6,618 bases of DNA. Origin: an uncultured Lachnoclostridium sp. Lineage in GTDB: Bacteria > Bacillota > Clostridia > Lachnospirales > Lachnospiraceae. The DNA lies in NCBI GenBank assembly GCA_902464595.1, contig CABQJX010000137.1, positions 1 to 6,618 of the forward strand, given 5' to 3'. How positions within the stretch are numbered: the stretch's first letter is position 1; the number at the start of each line of letters is the position of its first letter. The translations under genes and the position numbers were made by a program. This document shows, in pieces, positions 1-6,148 of this stretch. Under the pieces are notes generated by a model. That model was not told the DNA's origin, did no database searches, and worked only from the letters and a program-made list of their open reading frames with translations.

Positions 1-54
1 CCCGCCGTTTTTTCTGCTGACGGGAGGCATTACAAAAAATTTATAAATCCTTAA

Positions 55-83
55 CTGACAAATATTCATTTTTTCGGTATAAT
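55..83 (+). promoter_or_regulatory. Housekeeping (sigma-A type) promoter of the CNNM/CBS gene
   Basis: A -35 box CTGACA (55-60; one mismatch from TTGACA) is followed by a 17-base spacer and a perfect TATAAT (78-83). Transcription would start near position 90, leaving a leader of only about 40 bases before the ATG at 132. A strong AAGGAGG ribosome binding site lies at 114-120. The leader is too short to hold a metal-sensing riboswitch, so the gene appears to be transcribed alone from a standard promoter. The call rests on sequence match and spacing only. Confidence 0.8.
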
Positions 84-131
84 AGCTTCTGAACTATAAC
101 AATCTGCATCAATAAGGAGGAAACATTTATT

Positions 132-1475
132 ATGGAATCTGACCCGGAAGCGGCCAATATTTTCGTTCAGCTGGCAGTCCTGTTTGGGCTCACCCTGATC
201 AATGCTTTTTTTGCAGGCTCAGAGATGGCGGTGGTATCGGTAAACAAGAATAAGATCCATCGGCTAGCGGAGCAGGGAAATGGCAATGCAGCGCTCATTG
301 AGCGCCTTATGAGGGACTCCACCGTATTTTTGTCCACCATCCAGGTGGCCATCACCCTGGCGGGATTTTTCTCCAGTGCTTCAGCGGCAACGGGGATCGC
401 CCAGGTATTAGCTGTCAGAATGAGGGAGTGGAATATCCCCTACAGCCAGCCCCTGGCCGGTGTATGCGTTACTATTATATTGGCCTATTTCAATCTGGTA
501 TTCGGCGAACTGGTTCCCAAGCGGATCGCCCTCCAGAAAGCGGAAGCATTCAGCTTATTCTGTGTCCGTCCGATCTATATGATCTCACGGATCATGAACC
601 CATTTATCCGCCTTCTGTCCCTGTCCACCAGCGGATTTTTGAAGCTGATCCGTATGCACAATGACACATTGGAAACAGAGGTGTCGGAGGAGGAGATCAA
701 ATCCATGCTGGAAACAGGAAGTGAAGCAGGGGTATTCAATGAGATCGAAAAAGAAATGATCACCTCGATCTTTTCCTTTGACGATAAGCGGGCTAAGGAG
801 GTTATGGTTCCCAGACAGGATATGGTCGCTTTGGATATTAATGAGCCGATGGAAGGCTGTTTAGATGAGATCCTGGAATCCATGCACTCTAAAATCCCGG
901 TATATGAGGATACCATTGACAATATAATCGGTATCCTGTCCGTGAAGACACTGACCATTGAGGCCAGAAGGACATCTTTTGAAGCTTTGGACATCCGTTC
1001 TCTTCTGAAGCCGGCCTATTTTGTGCCGGAAAACCGCAGGACGGATGCGCTGTTCCGGGAGATGCAGGCCAATAAGGTGAAGCTGGCAATCCTGATTGAC
1101 GAGTACGGCGGTGTTTCCGGTATGGTTACTTTGGAAGACCTTATCGAGGAGATTGTGGGCGAGATCCATGAGGAGTATGAGGAGGCGGAGCCGGAGATTA
1201 CGGAGCTGGAGCCCCACCGTGTATACAAGGTATCGGGAAGTATGGCGCTTTTTGACCTCAAGGAGGAGCTGCATCTGGTGATGAAAAGCGACTGCGACAC
1301 CCTTTCCGGCTATCTCATGGAGCAGCTGGGCCATATCCCTGTGCCGGAGGAGCTGCCTATTTCCGTGGAGACAGAGGAAGCAGATTACGAGATCTTAGAA
1401 ATGGAGGATCGGGTCATAACCTGGGCAAGGCTTACGTTAAAGGAAAGGGAAGAGGAGGAGCAAGGGGAGAAATAG
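132..1475 (+). CDS. CNNM-type transmembrane protein with CBS pair and CorC_HlyC domain (HlyC/CorC family, putative Mg2+/divalent cation transporter)
   Basis: This 447-residue protein has the standard architecture of the HlyC/CorC (DUF21/CNNM) family. An N-terminal membrane domain spans about residues 10-190, with hydrophobic segments near 10-37, 63-96 and 107-124 and the family motif GELVPKRIAL at 125-134. A CBS-domain pair covers about 222-345, including MVPR at 225-228, DEYGG at 323-327 and the LEDLIEEIVGEI stretch ending at 345. A C-terminal CorC_HlyC domain covers about 362-436, followed by a Glu-rich tail. Known relatives such as YrkA/MpfA of Bacillus and Staphylococcus and the CNNM proteins act in Mg2+ export or magnesium homeostasis, with CBS domains sensing Mg-ATP. 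The old label 'hemolysin' is misleading. The ATG at 132 follows AAGGAGG by 11 bases. The gene is complete, has its own promoter and terminator, and appears unrelated to the pilus operon downstream. Ion specificity cannot be read from the sequence. Confidence 0.93.
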   Translation: MESDPEAANIFVQLAVLFGLTLINAFFAGSEMAVVSVNKNKIHRLAEQGNGNAALIERLMRDSTVFLSTIQVAITLAGFFSSASAATGIAQVLAVRMREWNIPYSQPLAGVCVTIILAYFNLVFGELVPKRIALQKAEAFSLFCVRPIYMISRIMNPFIRLLSLSTSGFLKLIRMHNDTLETEVSEEEIKSMLETGSEAGVFNEIEKEMITSIFSFDDKRAKEVMVPRQDMVALDINEPMEGCLDEILESMHSKIPVYEDTIDNIIGILSVKTLTIEARRTSFEALDIRSLLKPAYFVPENRRTDALFREMQANKVKLAILIDEYGGVSGMVTLEDLIEEIVGEIHEEYEEAEPEITELEPHRVYKVSGSMALFDLKEELHLVMKSDCDTLSGYLMEQLGHIPVPEELPISVETEEADYEILEMEDRVITWARLTLKEREEEEQGEK

Positions 1476-1488
1476 AAGGCTATAAACG

Positions 1489-1534
1489 AAAATGCCGGAG
1501 GCTTAGACAGTATATGTCAGGCCTCCGGCATTTT
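1489..1534. terminator. Bidirectional intrinsic terminator between convergent genes
   Basis: A perfect 14-bp stem is formed by 1489-1502 and 1521-1534, with GC-rich cores GCCGGAGGC and GCCTCCGGC. The loop can pair further (GACA 1506-1509 with TGTC 1515-1518). On the plus strand the stem ends in TTTTT (1531-1535), terminating the CNNM/CBS gene. On the minus strand the same stem runs out into TTTTC, terminating the XRE gene, whose stop codon is at 1539-1541. The position between two convergent stop codons 63 bp apart fits a shared terminator. Confidence 0.93.
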
Positions 1535-1538
1535 TAAT

Positions 1539-1820
1539 TTATGCTCTTGTTTTAAAATACTCTACCAGCCGATAAATAATTTCAATCTCTGCGTCATTTA
1601 ATAATGAAATATCTAAGGTGGATGTAGAATTGATCCCCAGAAGATAGTCGGTAGAAACACAGAAAAGCCTGGCTATGTCAACAAGCAGGGCGGTAGAGGG
1701 GACAGAAATACCCATTTCCCAGGCATTTACAGAACTTCGGGTTACATTGAGCTTTTTGGCGAGAGCTGTCTGTGTAAGATGGTTGGATTCCCGCAAAAAT
1801 TTGATTCGGTCCGCTACCAT
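1539..1820 (-). CDS. Small XRE/Cro-CI family helix-turn-helix transcriptional regulator
   Basis: This predicted 93-residue DNA-binding protein has a single N-terminal HTH_3 (Cro/C1-type) domain over about residues 4-62. The helix-turn-helix is near 16-37 (TQTALAKKLNVTRSSVNAWE), followed by the typical PSTALLVDIARLFCVSTDYLLG stretch at 41-62. A short C-terminal helix (about 72-91) might support dimerisation; no sensor, peptidase or metabolite domain is present. I place the start at the ATG at 1818-1820 because a GGAGGT site (1832-1837 on the complement) lies 11 bases upstream. A longer TTG start at 1844 would put that site inside the coding region and adds eight residues (MERRYFDI) outside the domain. 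The gene diverges from the tad operon across a 149-bp region with an inverted repeat. Regulation of tadZ and/or itself is therefore plausible, but inferred from position only. A weak promoter candidate on this strand pairs TTGATA (complement of 1876-1881) with TTGTAT (complement of 1853-1858) at 17-base spacing. Confidence 0.9.
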   Translation of the reverse strand: MVADRIKFLRESNHLTQTALAKKLNVTRSSVNAWEMGISVPSTALLVDIARLFCVSTDYLLGINSTSTLDISLLNDAEIEIIYRLVEYFKTRA

Positions 1821-1873
1821 GATGTCAAAATACCTCCGTTCCAATGATAATAATACAATCAGATTGATTTTGC

Positions 1874-1890
1874 ATTATCAAAAAGATAAT
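1874..1890. promoter_or_regulatory. Inverted repeat, candidate operator between the XRE gene and tadZ
   Basis: ATTATC (1874-1879) and GATAAT (1885-1890) form a perfect 6-bp inverted repeat around AAAAA, ending 5 bases before the tadZ -35 box. A further GATAAT lies at 1846-1851, near the start of the XRE gene, and a second small palindrome CAATC-A-GATTG lies at 1856-1866. Dyads of this size are typical of binding sites for dimeric Cro/CI-type repressors, so the neighbouring XRE protein is the natural candidate to bind. The AT-rich background makes short dyads easy to get by chance, so this remains a hypothesis. Confidence 0.4.
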
Positions 1891-1895
1891 ATAAA

Positions 1896-1924
1896 TTGAC
1901 ATCGAGGAAGAATTTGTATATAAT
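1896..1924 (+). promoter_or_regulatory. Consensus sigma-A type promoter of the tad operon
   Basis: A perfect TTGACA (1896-1901), a 17-base spacer and a perfect TATAAT (1919-1924) predict transcription starting near 1931, about 39 bases upstream of the chosen tadZ start. A match of 12 of 12 bases suggests a promoter that would be strong unless held down. This fits with the inverted repeat immediately upstream and the divergent XRE gene. No other convincing promoter was seen before the following genes, so this one probably drives tadZ-tadA-tadB-tadC and at least part of the pilin expression. Confidence 0.88.
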
Positions 1925-1969
1925 GAAGACAGTTTAAGAAAAATGTAAGAATATACAATGGGGGAAATA

Positions 1970-3040
1970 ATGAAGATTCGATTGGTAATAGGAGAACAGG
2001 ACAAACGTTATCTGAATCATCTTCTCATGTTTTTGGAACGGAATTATATGGATAAGCTGGAGATTGTCTCCTTCTCCGATCCGTCCCTTTTCGCCGCATA
2101 CTTTGAAAAAGGGACGGCCGATGTGATCCTGATCGACGAAGGGTTTGGGGTTTCCCAGGCTGCTGTGGCCCAGAAGGGGATGACAGCTCTGCTTACAGAA
2201 AGCCAGTCCGAGGGATCAGATGGCCTGCGGCGGATTTTGAAATATAAGAAGCCGGATCTGATCTACAAAGACATTGTGGATCTGTATGCAGAGACGGGAA
2301 GCTATGGAGGACTGGGAGGAAGCTCCCATTCATCCGGCCGCCAGGGGAATTTGGTGATGGTTACAGGGTTTTCCGGCGGAACAGGGGCTTCTACCTTTGC
2401 GGCAGCCCTTGCCAGAAAATATGCCTTGCGGGGAGAGAAAACACTGTATCTGGATCTGGAGGATACAGGATCTTCCGCGGACTTTTTTCAGGGATATGGA
2501 GAATACTGCTTTGACGACATTATTTTTGCCCTGAAAAGCCGCCGTACCGATGTGCGTTTAAAGATGGAAAGCGCAGTCTGCACAGACCCGTCGGGGGTAT
2601 ATTTTTACCGCCCATGTACTTCTGCCTTATATATGAAGGAGCTGACAAAGGAGGATATTTTCAAGGCCCTGGATGCGGTTGTTTCCTTGAACAGCTATGC
2701 CCATGTGGTGGTGAATGTGAACTTTCATCTGTCTCCGGATTTTCTGGAGCTTATGTCCATGATGAACCGCATTATTTTGGTTCAGGATGGAGGAGAGACC
2801 TCCAACACCAAATTTGTTAGAACTATGGAAGGGATCCGGATACTGGAAACCCAGACAGGACGGAATGTAATCCCATCCATGATGCTTTTGTATAATAAAT
2901 TCAGCAGCAGTAAGTCAAGCAGCGAAATTACAGACCTTCACATACCGGTGATCGGAACCATTCCTCCGATCAAGCACGCCCTTGTGAAGGAGATCATCAA
3001 TTATATCCTGACACAGGATGAGATTTTTGAGCGTCTGTAG
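1970..3040 (+). CDS. tadZ: TadZ/CpaE-like Tad pilus assembly protein (atypical receiver plus variant MinD/ParA-type ATPase domain)
   Basis: This 356-residue protein has a receiver-like domain at about 1-105, a Gly/Ser linker (111-123) and a MinD/ParA-like domain at about 126-350. TadZ/CpaE proteins localise Tad pilus machinery and recruit other components, acting at the cytoplasmic face of the membrane, often at a pole. The deviant Walker A is itself altered: positions 135-142 read SGGTGAST, so both lysines of the usual KGGxGKT are absent (Ser135, Ala140). The Walker A' stretch LYLDLED is at 159-165. The Walker B-like strand VVVNV at 246-250 has Asn249 where Asp is usual. Published work on the Eubacterium rectale TadZ describes a variant Walker A that still binds ATP with low hydrolysis, and a reduced receiver site, so this pattern suits the family. 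I chose the ATG at 1970 because GGGGGA (1960-1965) sits just upstream; the ATG at 1958 has no good site and would add only MGEI. tadA follows after 22 bp. Confidence 0.9.
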   Translation: MKIRLVIGEQDKRYLNHLLMFLERNYMDKLEIVSFSDPSLFAAYFEKGTADVILIDEGFGVSQAAVAQKGMTALLTESQSEGSDGLRRILKYKKPDLIYKDIVDLYAETGSYGGLGGSSHSSGRQGNLVMVTGFSGGTGASTFAAALARKYALRGEKTLYLDLEDTGSSADFFQGYGEYCFDDIIFALKSRRTDVRLKMESAVCTDPSGVYFYRPCTSALYMKELTKEDIFKALDAVVSLNSYAHVVVNVNFHLSPDFLELMSMMNRIILVQDGGETSNTKFVRTMEGIRILETQTGRNVIPSMMLLYNKFSSSKSSSEITDLHIPVIGTIPPIKHALVKEIINYILTQDEIFERL

Positions 3041-3062
3041 GGACGCTGAAAAGGGGGAGCGT

Positions 3063-4304
3063 ATGACAGACGAAGAATTGGAGACATATGCGGATCAGAT
3101 CCATTATTATGTGACGGATCATTTTCCTTTGAGCACCATGTCCGATGAAGAATTGGAGGATCAGATCCGGCAGATCGTAAATGAGAGCTGCAAGGAGTTT
3201 ATGTTTGTATCCCAGGAGCAGAGGGTAGCTCTGTGCGATCAGGTGTTCAGCTCCATCCGCGGCTTTGGGATCCTGGATCTCATTATGAAAGATGATGATA
3301 TTACAGAGGTCATGATCAATGGGCCGGAGGAAATCTTTATAGAGAAAAAGGGACGGGTTTCCCGTCTGAATAAACGTTTTGACAGTGAGCGGCGTCTGGA
3401 AGACACCATCCAGAAGATTGTAGGCATGGCAGGCAGGGAGGTCAATCAGGCAAATCCCATCGTGGACACCCGTCTGCCCGACGGTTCCCGTGTGAATGTG
3501 GTGCTGCCTCCCATTTCCCTAAAGGGAGCCATCGTGACCATACGTAAGTTCTCCAAGACGCCTATGACGGTGGAGCAGCTTCTCAAATACGGCTCCATTA
3601 CTCCGGAAGTGGCCCGTGTTCTGGAGGTGCTTGTGAAGGCCAAATACAATATTTTTATCTGCGGCGGAACCGGTTCCGGAAAGACTACCTTCCTGAACGC
3701 AGTTTCCAATTTCATTCCCAGAGATGAGCGTGTCATCACCATCGAGGACTCCGCAGAGCTTCAGATTGCAGGGATCGATAACCTAGTCAGCCTGGAAACA
3801 CGTAACTCCAACGCTTCGGGAAGCGGCCAGATCACCATCCGTGATCTGATCAAATCTTCCCTGAGAATGAGGCCGGAGCGCATTGTAGTGGGCGAGGTTC
3901 GAGGAGGGGAAGCGTTGGATATGCTTCAGGCCATGAACACAGGCCATGACGGATCCCTGAGCACAGGCCATGCCAATTCCCCGGAGGATATGTTAAGCCG
4001 TCTGGAGACCATGGTGCTCCAGGGAGCAGCCGGTCTTCCCCTGGAAGCCATCCGGCAGCAGATTGCCTCAGCCCTGGATATTATCATCCATCTTTCACGC
4101 CTTCGGGATAAGACGAGAAAGACCATGGAGATCACGGAGGTCTGCGGCATGGAAAACGGACGGATCCGGTTAAATCCGCTGTTTGTATTCGAGGAAGATG
4201 AAAACAGCACCCTTCAAAAGGTTTCCGGAAGCTTAAAACGGACGGAAAATAAGATGGAAAACACCCATAAGCTGCAGCTTATGGGCTATTACGATGAGAT
4301 TTAG
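3063..4304 (+). CDS. tadA: TadA/CpaF family type II/IV secretion ATPase of the Tad pilus
   Basis: This 413-residue cytoplasmic hexameric ATPase would power Flp pilus assembly. All catalytic motifs are intact: Walker A GGTGSGKTT (201-209, Lys207), Asp box ITIEDSAELQ (225-234, with Glu228/Asp229), Walker B RIVVGEVRGGEA (273-284, Glu278) and His box GHDGSLSTGHAN (294-305, His295/His303). The N-terminal domain contains the family stretches IRGFGILDLI (65-74), DITEVMINGP (79-88) and NPIVDTRLPDGSRVN (131-145). The C-terminus (about 390-408, LKRTENKMENTHKLQLMG) resembles the usual tail of clostridial TadA proteins. The ATG at 3063 follows AAGGGGGAG (3051-3059). An in-frame ATG at 3018 lies inside tadZ, lacks a ribosome binding site and adds 15 atypical residues, so I rejected it. 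Residues 3-39 hold a repeated DEELE...DQI unit. tadB begins 14 bp downstream, with its ribosome binding site overlapping this stop codon, which suggests translational coupling. Confidence 0.96.
   Translation: MTDEELETYADQIHYYVTDHFPLSTMSDEELEDQIRQIVNESCKEFMFVSQEQRVALCDQVFSSIRGFGILDLIMKDDDITEVMINGPEEIFIEKKGRVSRLNKRFDSERRLEDTIQKIVGMAGREVNQANPIVDTRLPDGSRVNVVLPPISLKGAIVTIRKFSKTPMTVEQLLKYGSITPEVARVLEVLVKAKYNIFICGGTGSGKTTFLNAVSNFIPRDERVITIEDSAELQIAGIDNLVSLETRNSNASGSGQITIRDLIKSSLRMRPERIVVGEVRGGEALDMLQAMNTGHDGSLSTGHANSPEDMLSRLETMVLQGAAGLPLEAIRQQIASALDIIIHLSRLRDKTRKTMEITEVCGMENGRIRLNPLFVFEEDENSTLQKVSGSLKRTENKMENTHKLQLMGYYDEI
3069..3168 (+). repeat. Imperfect internal direct repeat in the tadA N-terminal coding region
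   Basis: GACGAAGAATTGGAG (3069-3083) and GATGAAGAATTGGAG (3144-3158) match at 14 of 15 bases. Each is followed by an identical GATCAGATCC, at 3093-3102 and 3159-3168. The first copy has nine extra bases between the two blocks. The starts are 75 bases apart, exactly 25 codons, so the protein carries DEELE-TYA-DQI and then DEELE-DQI. This suggests an in-frame duplication of about 25 codons followed by a 9-base indel. It lies outside all catalytic motifs. Confidence 0.65.
4264..4285. repeat. Perfect 22-bp palindrome at the 3' end of tadA
   Basis: CCCATAAGCTG (4264-4274) is followed directly by its exact reverse complement CAGCTTATGGG (4275-4285). As RNA it can form a 9-bp stem with a TGCA tetraloop. 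It lies within the last codons of tadA (residues KLQLMG) and ends 18 bases before the tadB ribosome binding site (4303-4307). No T-run follows, so it is not an intrinsic terminator. It could be a protein-binding dyad, an mRNA stability or processing hairpin, or chance within a conserved coding tail. Confidence 0.6.
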
Positions 4305-4318
4305 GAGAGAAAACAGGA

Positions 4319-5194
4319 ATGTTTGGCAGAAAAAAAGGAACAACAGAAACAATGCCTGGGAAGAAAGAGGGAAAGAAGAAAGAGAAAGAACAGAAGATGC
4401 AGGGTCGGCAAAAAAAGAATAAGCCCGTATATACCCCGATTGGAGGGATTATGGGCATGGGGGAGGATTACCATGTGTATCAAATGGCCCTTTCCGACCG
4501 TCTCTGTGCAGTGGGACTGGGAGCCGTGCTGGGACTGGCTGTAGGCTATGTGTTTTTTGACAGCCTTCTGGCAGCAGCGGTTATTTTTGCCGTGGCAGCC
4601 ATAAAGCTTCAGGAGCCTTACAGGGAGTATTTGAGAAAGCGCAGGCTGAAAAAACTGCTTCTTCAGTTTAAGGATCTTTTGGAGACCCTTACCTCCTCCT
4701 ACTCAGCGGGACAGACGACTGCTATGGCCTTTCGGGACGCTCAAAAGGAGATGACGGATCTCTATGGGGAGGAGTCTGATATTGTCCAGGAGATCAAAAT
4801 GATCAACACAGGACTGGTGCACAACTATAATATCGAAGACCTCCTTTTGAATTTTGCAGCGAGGAGCGGTCTGGAGGATGTGGACAGCTTCGCCAATGTG
4901 TTTGAGGTATGCAACCGCCGGGGCGGAAACTTAAAGCAGATCGTAGGTGAGACCCGATCTGTGATCAATGATAAGATTGAGATTGAGATGGAGATACAGA
5001 CTATGGTGGCTGCCAGCAAGAATGAGCTGAATGTCATGATGGTTATGCCTTTTATCATTATGCTCAGCATGAGGGGATTGGGAGATTCCATGACAGGAAA
5101 CAGTATGACCAACCTGATCGTCAAGTTCGCAGCCCTGGGAATTTTTGTGGGAGCCTATAAGATTGGGGACAAATTAGTCTCCATCAAGCTGTAA
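4319..5194 (+). CDS. tadB: TadB-like inner-membrane platform protein of the Tad pilus (T2SSF domain)
   Basis: This 291-residue membrane protein has a type II secretion system F (GspF-like) domain at about 115-255. Hydrophobic segments lie near 62-79, 82-97, 238-250 and 264-280. With TadC it would form the inner-membrane platform on which TadA acts. The amphipathic stretch LLLQFKDLLETLTSSYSAGQTTAMAF (113-138) and the RRGGNLKQIV segment (200-209) are typical of TadB-family T2SSF domains. The first 36 residues are unusual: very rich in lysine with almost no hydrophobic residues, so cytosolic and probably flexible. The ATG at 4319 is preceded by AGGAG (4303-4307) that overlaps the tadA stop codon, 11 bases away. 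The intergenic gaps are 14 bp to tadA and 13 bp to tadC, so it is part of the same transcript. The assignment to TadB rather than TadC rests on gene order (A-B-C) as well as domain content. Confidence 0.88.
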   Translation: MFGRKKGTTETMPGKKEGKKKEKEQKMQGRQKKNKPVYTPIGGIMGMGEDYHVYQMALSDRLCAVGLGAVLGLAVGYVFFDSLLAAAVIFAVAAIKLQEPYREYLRKRRLKKLLLQFKDLLETLTSSYSAGQTTAMAFRDAQKEMTDLYGEESDIVQEIKMINTGLVHNYNIEDLLLNFAARSGLEDVDSFANVFEVCNRRGGNLKQIVGETRSVINDKIEIEMEIQTMVAASKNELNVMMVMPFIIMLSMRGLGDSMTGNSMTNLIVKFAALGIFVGAYKIGDKLVSIKL

Positions 5195-5207
5195 GGGGGA
5201 AAAGGAT

Positions 5208-6083
5208 ATGGAAATGATCAACTGGTTTCAGCTGGGAACAATGGTCTGCGCCACGCCCCTTGTGATTTTATGGATCTTCCTGTATGCAAAGTACAGGAAT
5301 GCATTCCACTCTTACATAGATAACCTTTCGCCAAAGGAATATAGGGGGGCGGAGCTGTTTTTTATCGGGATGGGATTTATGCACCTGTCTCATTACAATC
5401 TGAAAAATCAGAAGGGAAGGGCCAGGATCAAGGAGATCGGGGAGATTAAAGGAAAAAAGTATGCGGAGTATTACTACTATGTGATCCGTTCCGCTGCATT
5501 TACCTATATCCTTACCTTCCTGCCCCTGGCTTTTATCATGGGGGCATTAGCCAATAACCCGGCCATTCTCGTGATCGTTCTTTGTGTAGCTGTTCTGATG
5601 ACACGGTATCTGGAGCAGGATATGAATGAGCGGCTGGAGGAACGGAGGGAGGAGCTGATGCTGGATCTGCCCTCCATGCTCTCCAAAATGGCCCTTCTCA
5701 TCAATTCCGGAATGGTTATGAGGGAGGCCTGGGAGAAGGTATCCCAGACAGGGGAGCGGGCCCTCTATCAGGAGATGCGGACCGCTTCTAAGGAAATGGC
5801 AAACGGGGCGTCGGACATGGAGGCATTTATGAACTTTGCAGACCGCTGTTCCATCCGCCCCATACGCAAGATGACTTCCACCCTGATCCAGAACATGCAG
5901 AAGGGAAACAGGGAGCTCTCCTACTTCCTCAACGAGATGTCAAGGGAGATGTGGGAGGAAAAGAAGAATCTGGTGCGCCAGAAGGGGGCTGCGGCAGGGA
6001 CAAAGCTGATGATCCCCATCGGCATGATCTTTATCGGGATCCTGATGCTGATCATCGTCCCTATCTTTACCAGTGGTTTTTAA
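5208..6083 (+). CDS. tadC: TadC-like inner-membrane platform protein of the Tad pilus (T2SSF domain)
   Basis: This 291-residue membrane protein has hydrophobic segments near 9-27, 96-112, 118-132 and 267-287. The cytoplasmic T2SSF domain lies between the last two (about 152-265), beginning LDLPSMLSKMALLINSGMVM, the amphipathic helical entry typical of the family. It is expected to pair with TadB as the second half of the Tad inner-membrane platform and to couple TadA motion to subunit assembly. It happens to be the same length as TadB but differs in layout: a basic and Tyr-rich linker (61-91) replaces the lysine-rich tail. The ATG at 5208 follows AAGGGGGA (5193-5200), which overlaps the tadB stop; another ATG two codons later cannot be excluded. 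A 65-bp gap with a hairpin separates it from the pilin gene. Confidence 0.88.
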   Translation: MEMINWFQLGTMVCATPLVILWIFLYAKYRNAFHSYIDNLSPKEYRGAELFFIGMGFMHLSHYNLKNQKGRARIKEIGEIKGKKYAEYYYYVIRSAAFTYILTFLPLAFIMGALANNPAILVIVLCVAVLMTRYLEQDMNERLEERREELMLDLPSMLSKMALLINSGMVMREAWEKVSQTGERALYQEMRTASKEMANGASDMEAFMNFADRCSIRPIRKMTSTLIQNMQKGNRELSYFLNEMSREMWEEKKNLVRQKGAAAGTKLMIPIGMIFIGILMLIIVPIFTSGF

Positions 6084-6090
6084 ATAAGGA

Positions 6091-6112
6091 AAAAGGCATG
6101 GGAATGCTTTTT
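6091..6112 (+). terminator. Weak hairpin with T-run between tadC and the pilin gene (possible attenuator)
   Basis: AAAAGGCAT (6091-6099) pairs with ATGCTTTTT (6104-6112) through eight Watson-Crick pairs and one G-T wobble, closing a GGGA tetraloop. The T-run forms part of the 3' arm. The GC content of the stem is low, so it probably stops only part of the transcription from upstream. It could equally be a 3' end stabiliser for the tadZABC message. It sits in the largest gap after the machine genes, right before the pilin. Confidence 0.45.
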
Positions 6113-6148
6113 CATAGATAAGATCAATATATTTAGGAGGAAAAGGAA

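Noticed and set aside
1..13. CCCGCCG followed by six T's, resembling the 3' arm and T-run of an intrinsic terminator of an upstream gene.
   Set aside because: The other arm would lie outside the window, and no partner is visible, so it cannot be supported.
84..131. Possible magnesium riboswitch (M-box) ahead of the CorC/CNNM gene.
   Set aside because: The leader between the predicted start near 90 and the ATG at 132 is about 40 bases, far too short for that RNA, and no conserved structure is seen.
575..1334. Long open frames on the minus strand inside the CNNM/CBS gene (139 and 157 codons).
   Set aside because: They lie antisense to a well-supported gene, have no family-like protein features, and are explained by codon bias of the real gene.
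1675..1899. A 74-codon plus-strand frame covering the XRE gene and the promoter region.
   Set aside because: It is antisense to the XRE HTH coding sequence and runs through the intergenic region into the -35 box, so it is a chance frame.
3018..3062. An earlier in-frame ATG for tadA inside the end of tadZ, giving a 428-residue protein.
   Set aside because: It has no ribosome binding site, its 15 extra residues do not look like a TadA start, and the ATG at 3063 has a strong GGGGGAG site.
6113..6134. TATATT (6128-6133) as a -10 box of a separate pilin promoter.
   Set aside because: Transcription would begin at or inside the ribosome binding site, and no matching -35 box is present at a proper distance.
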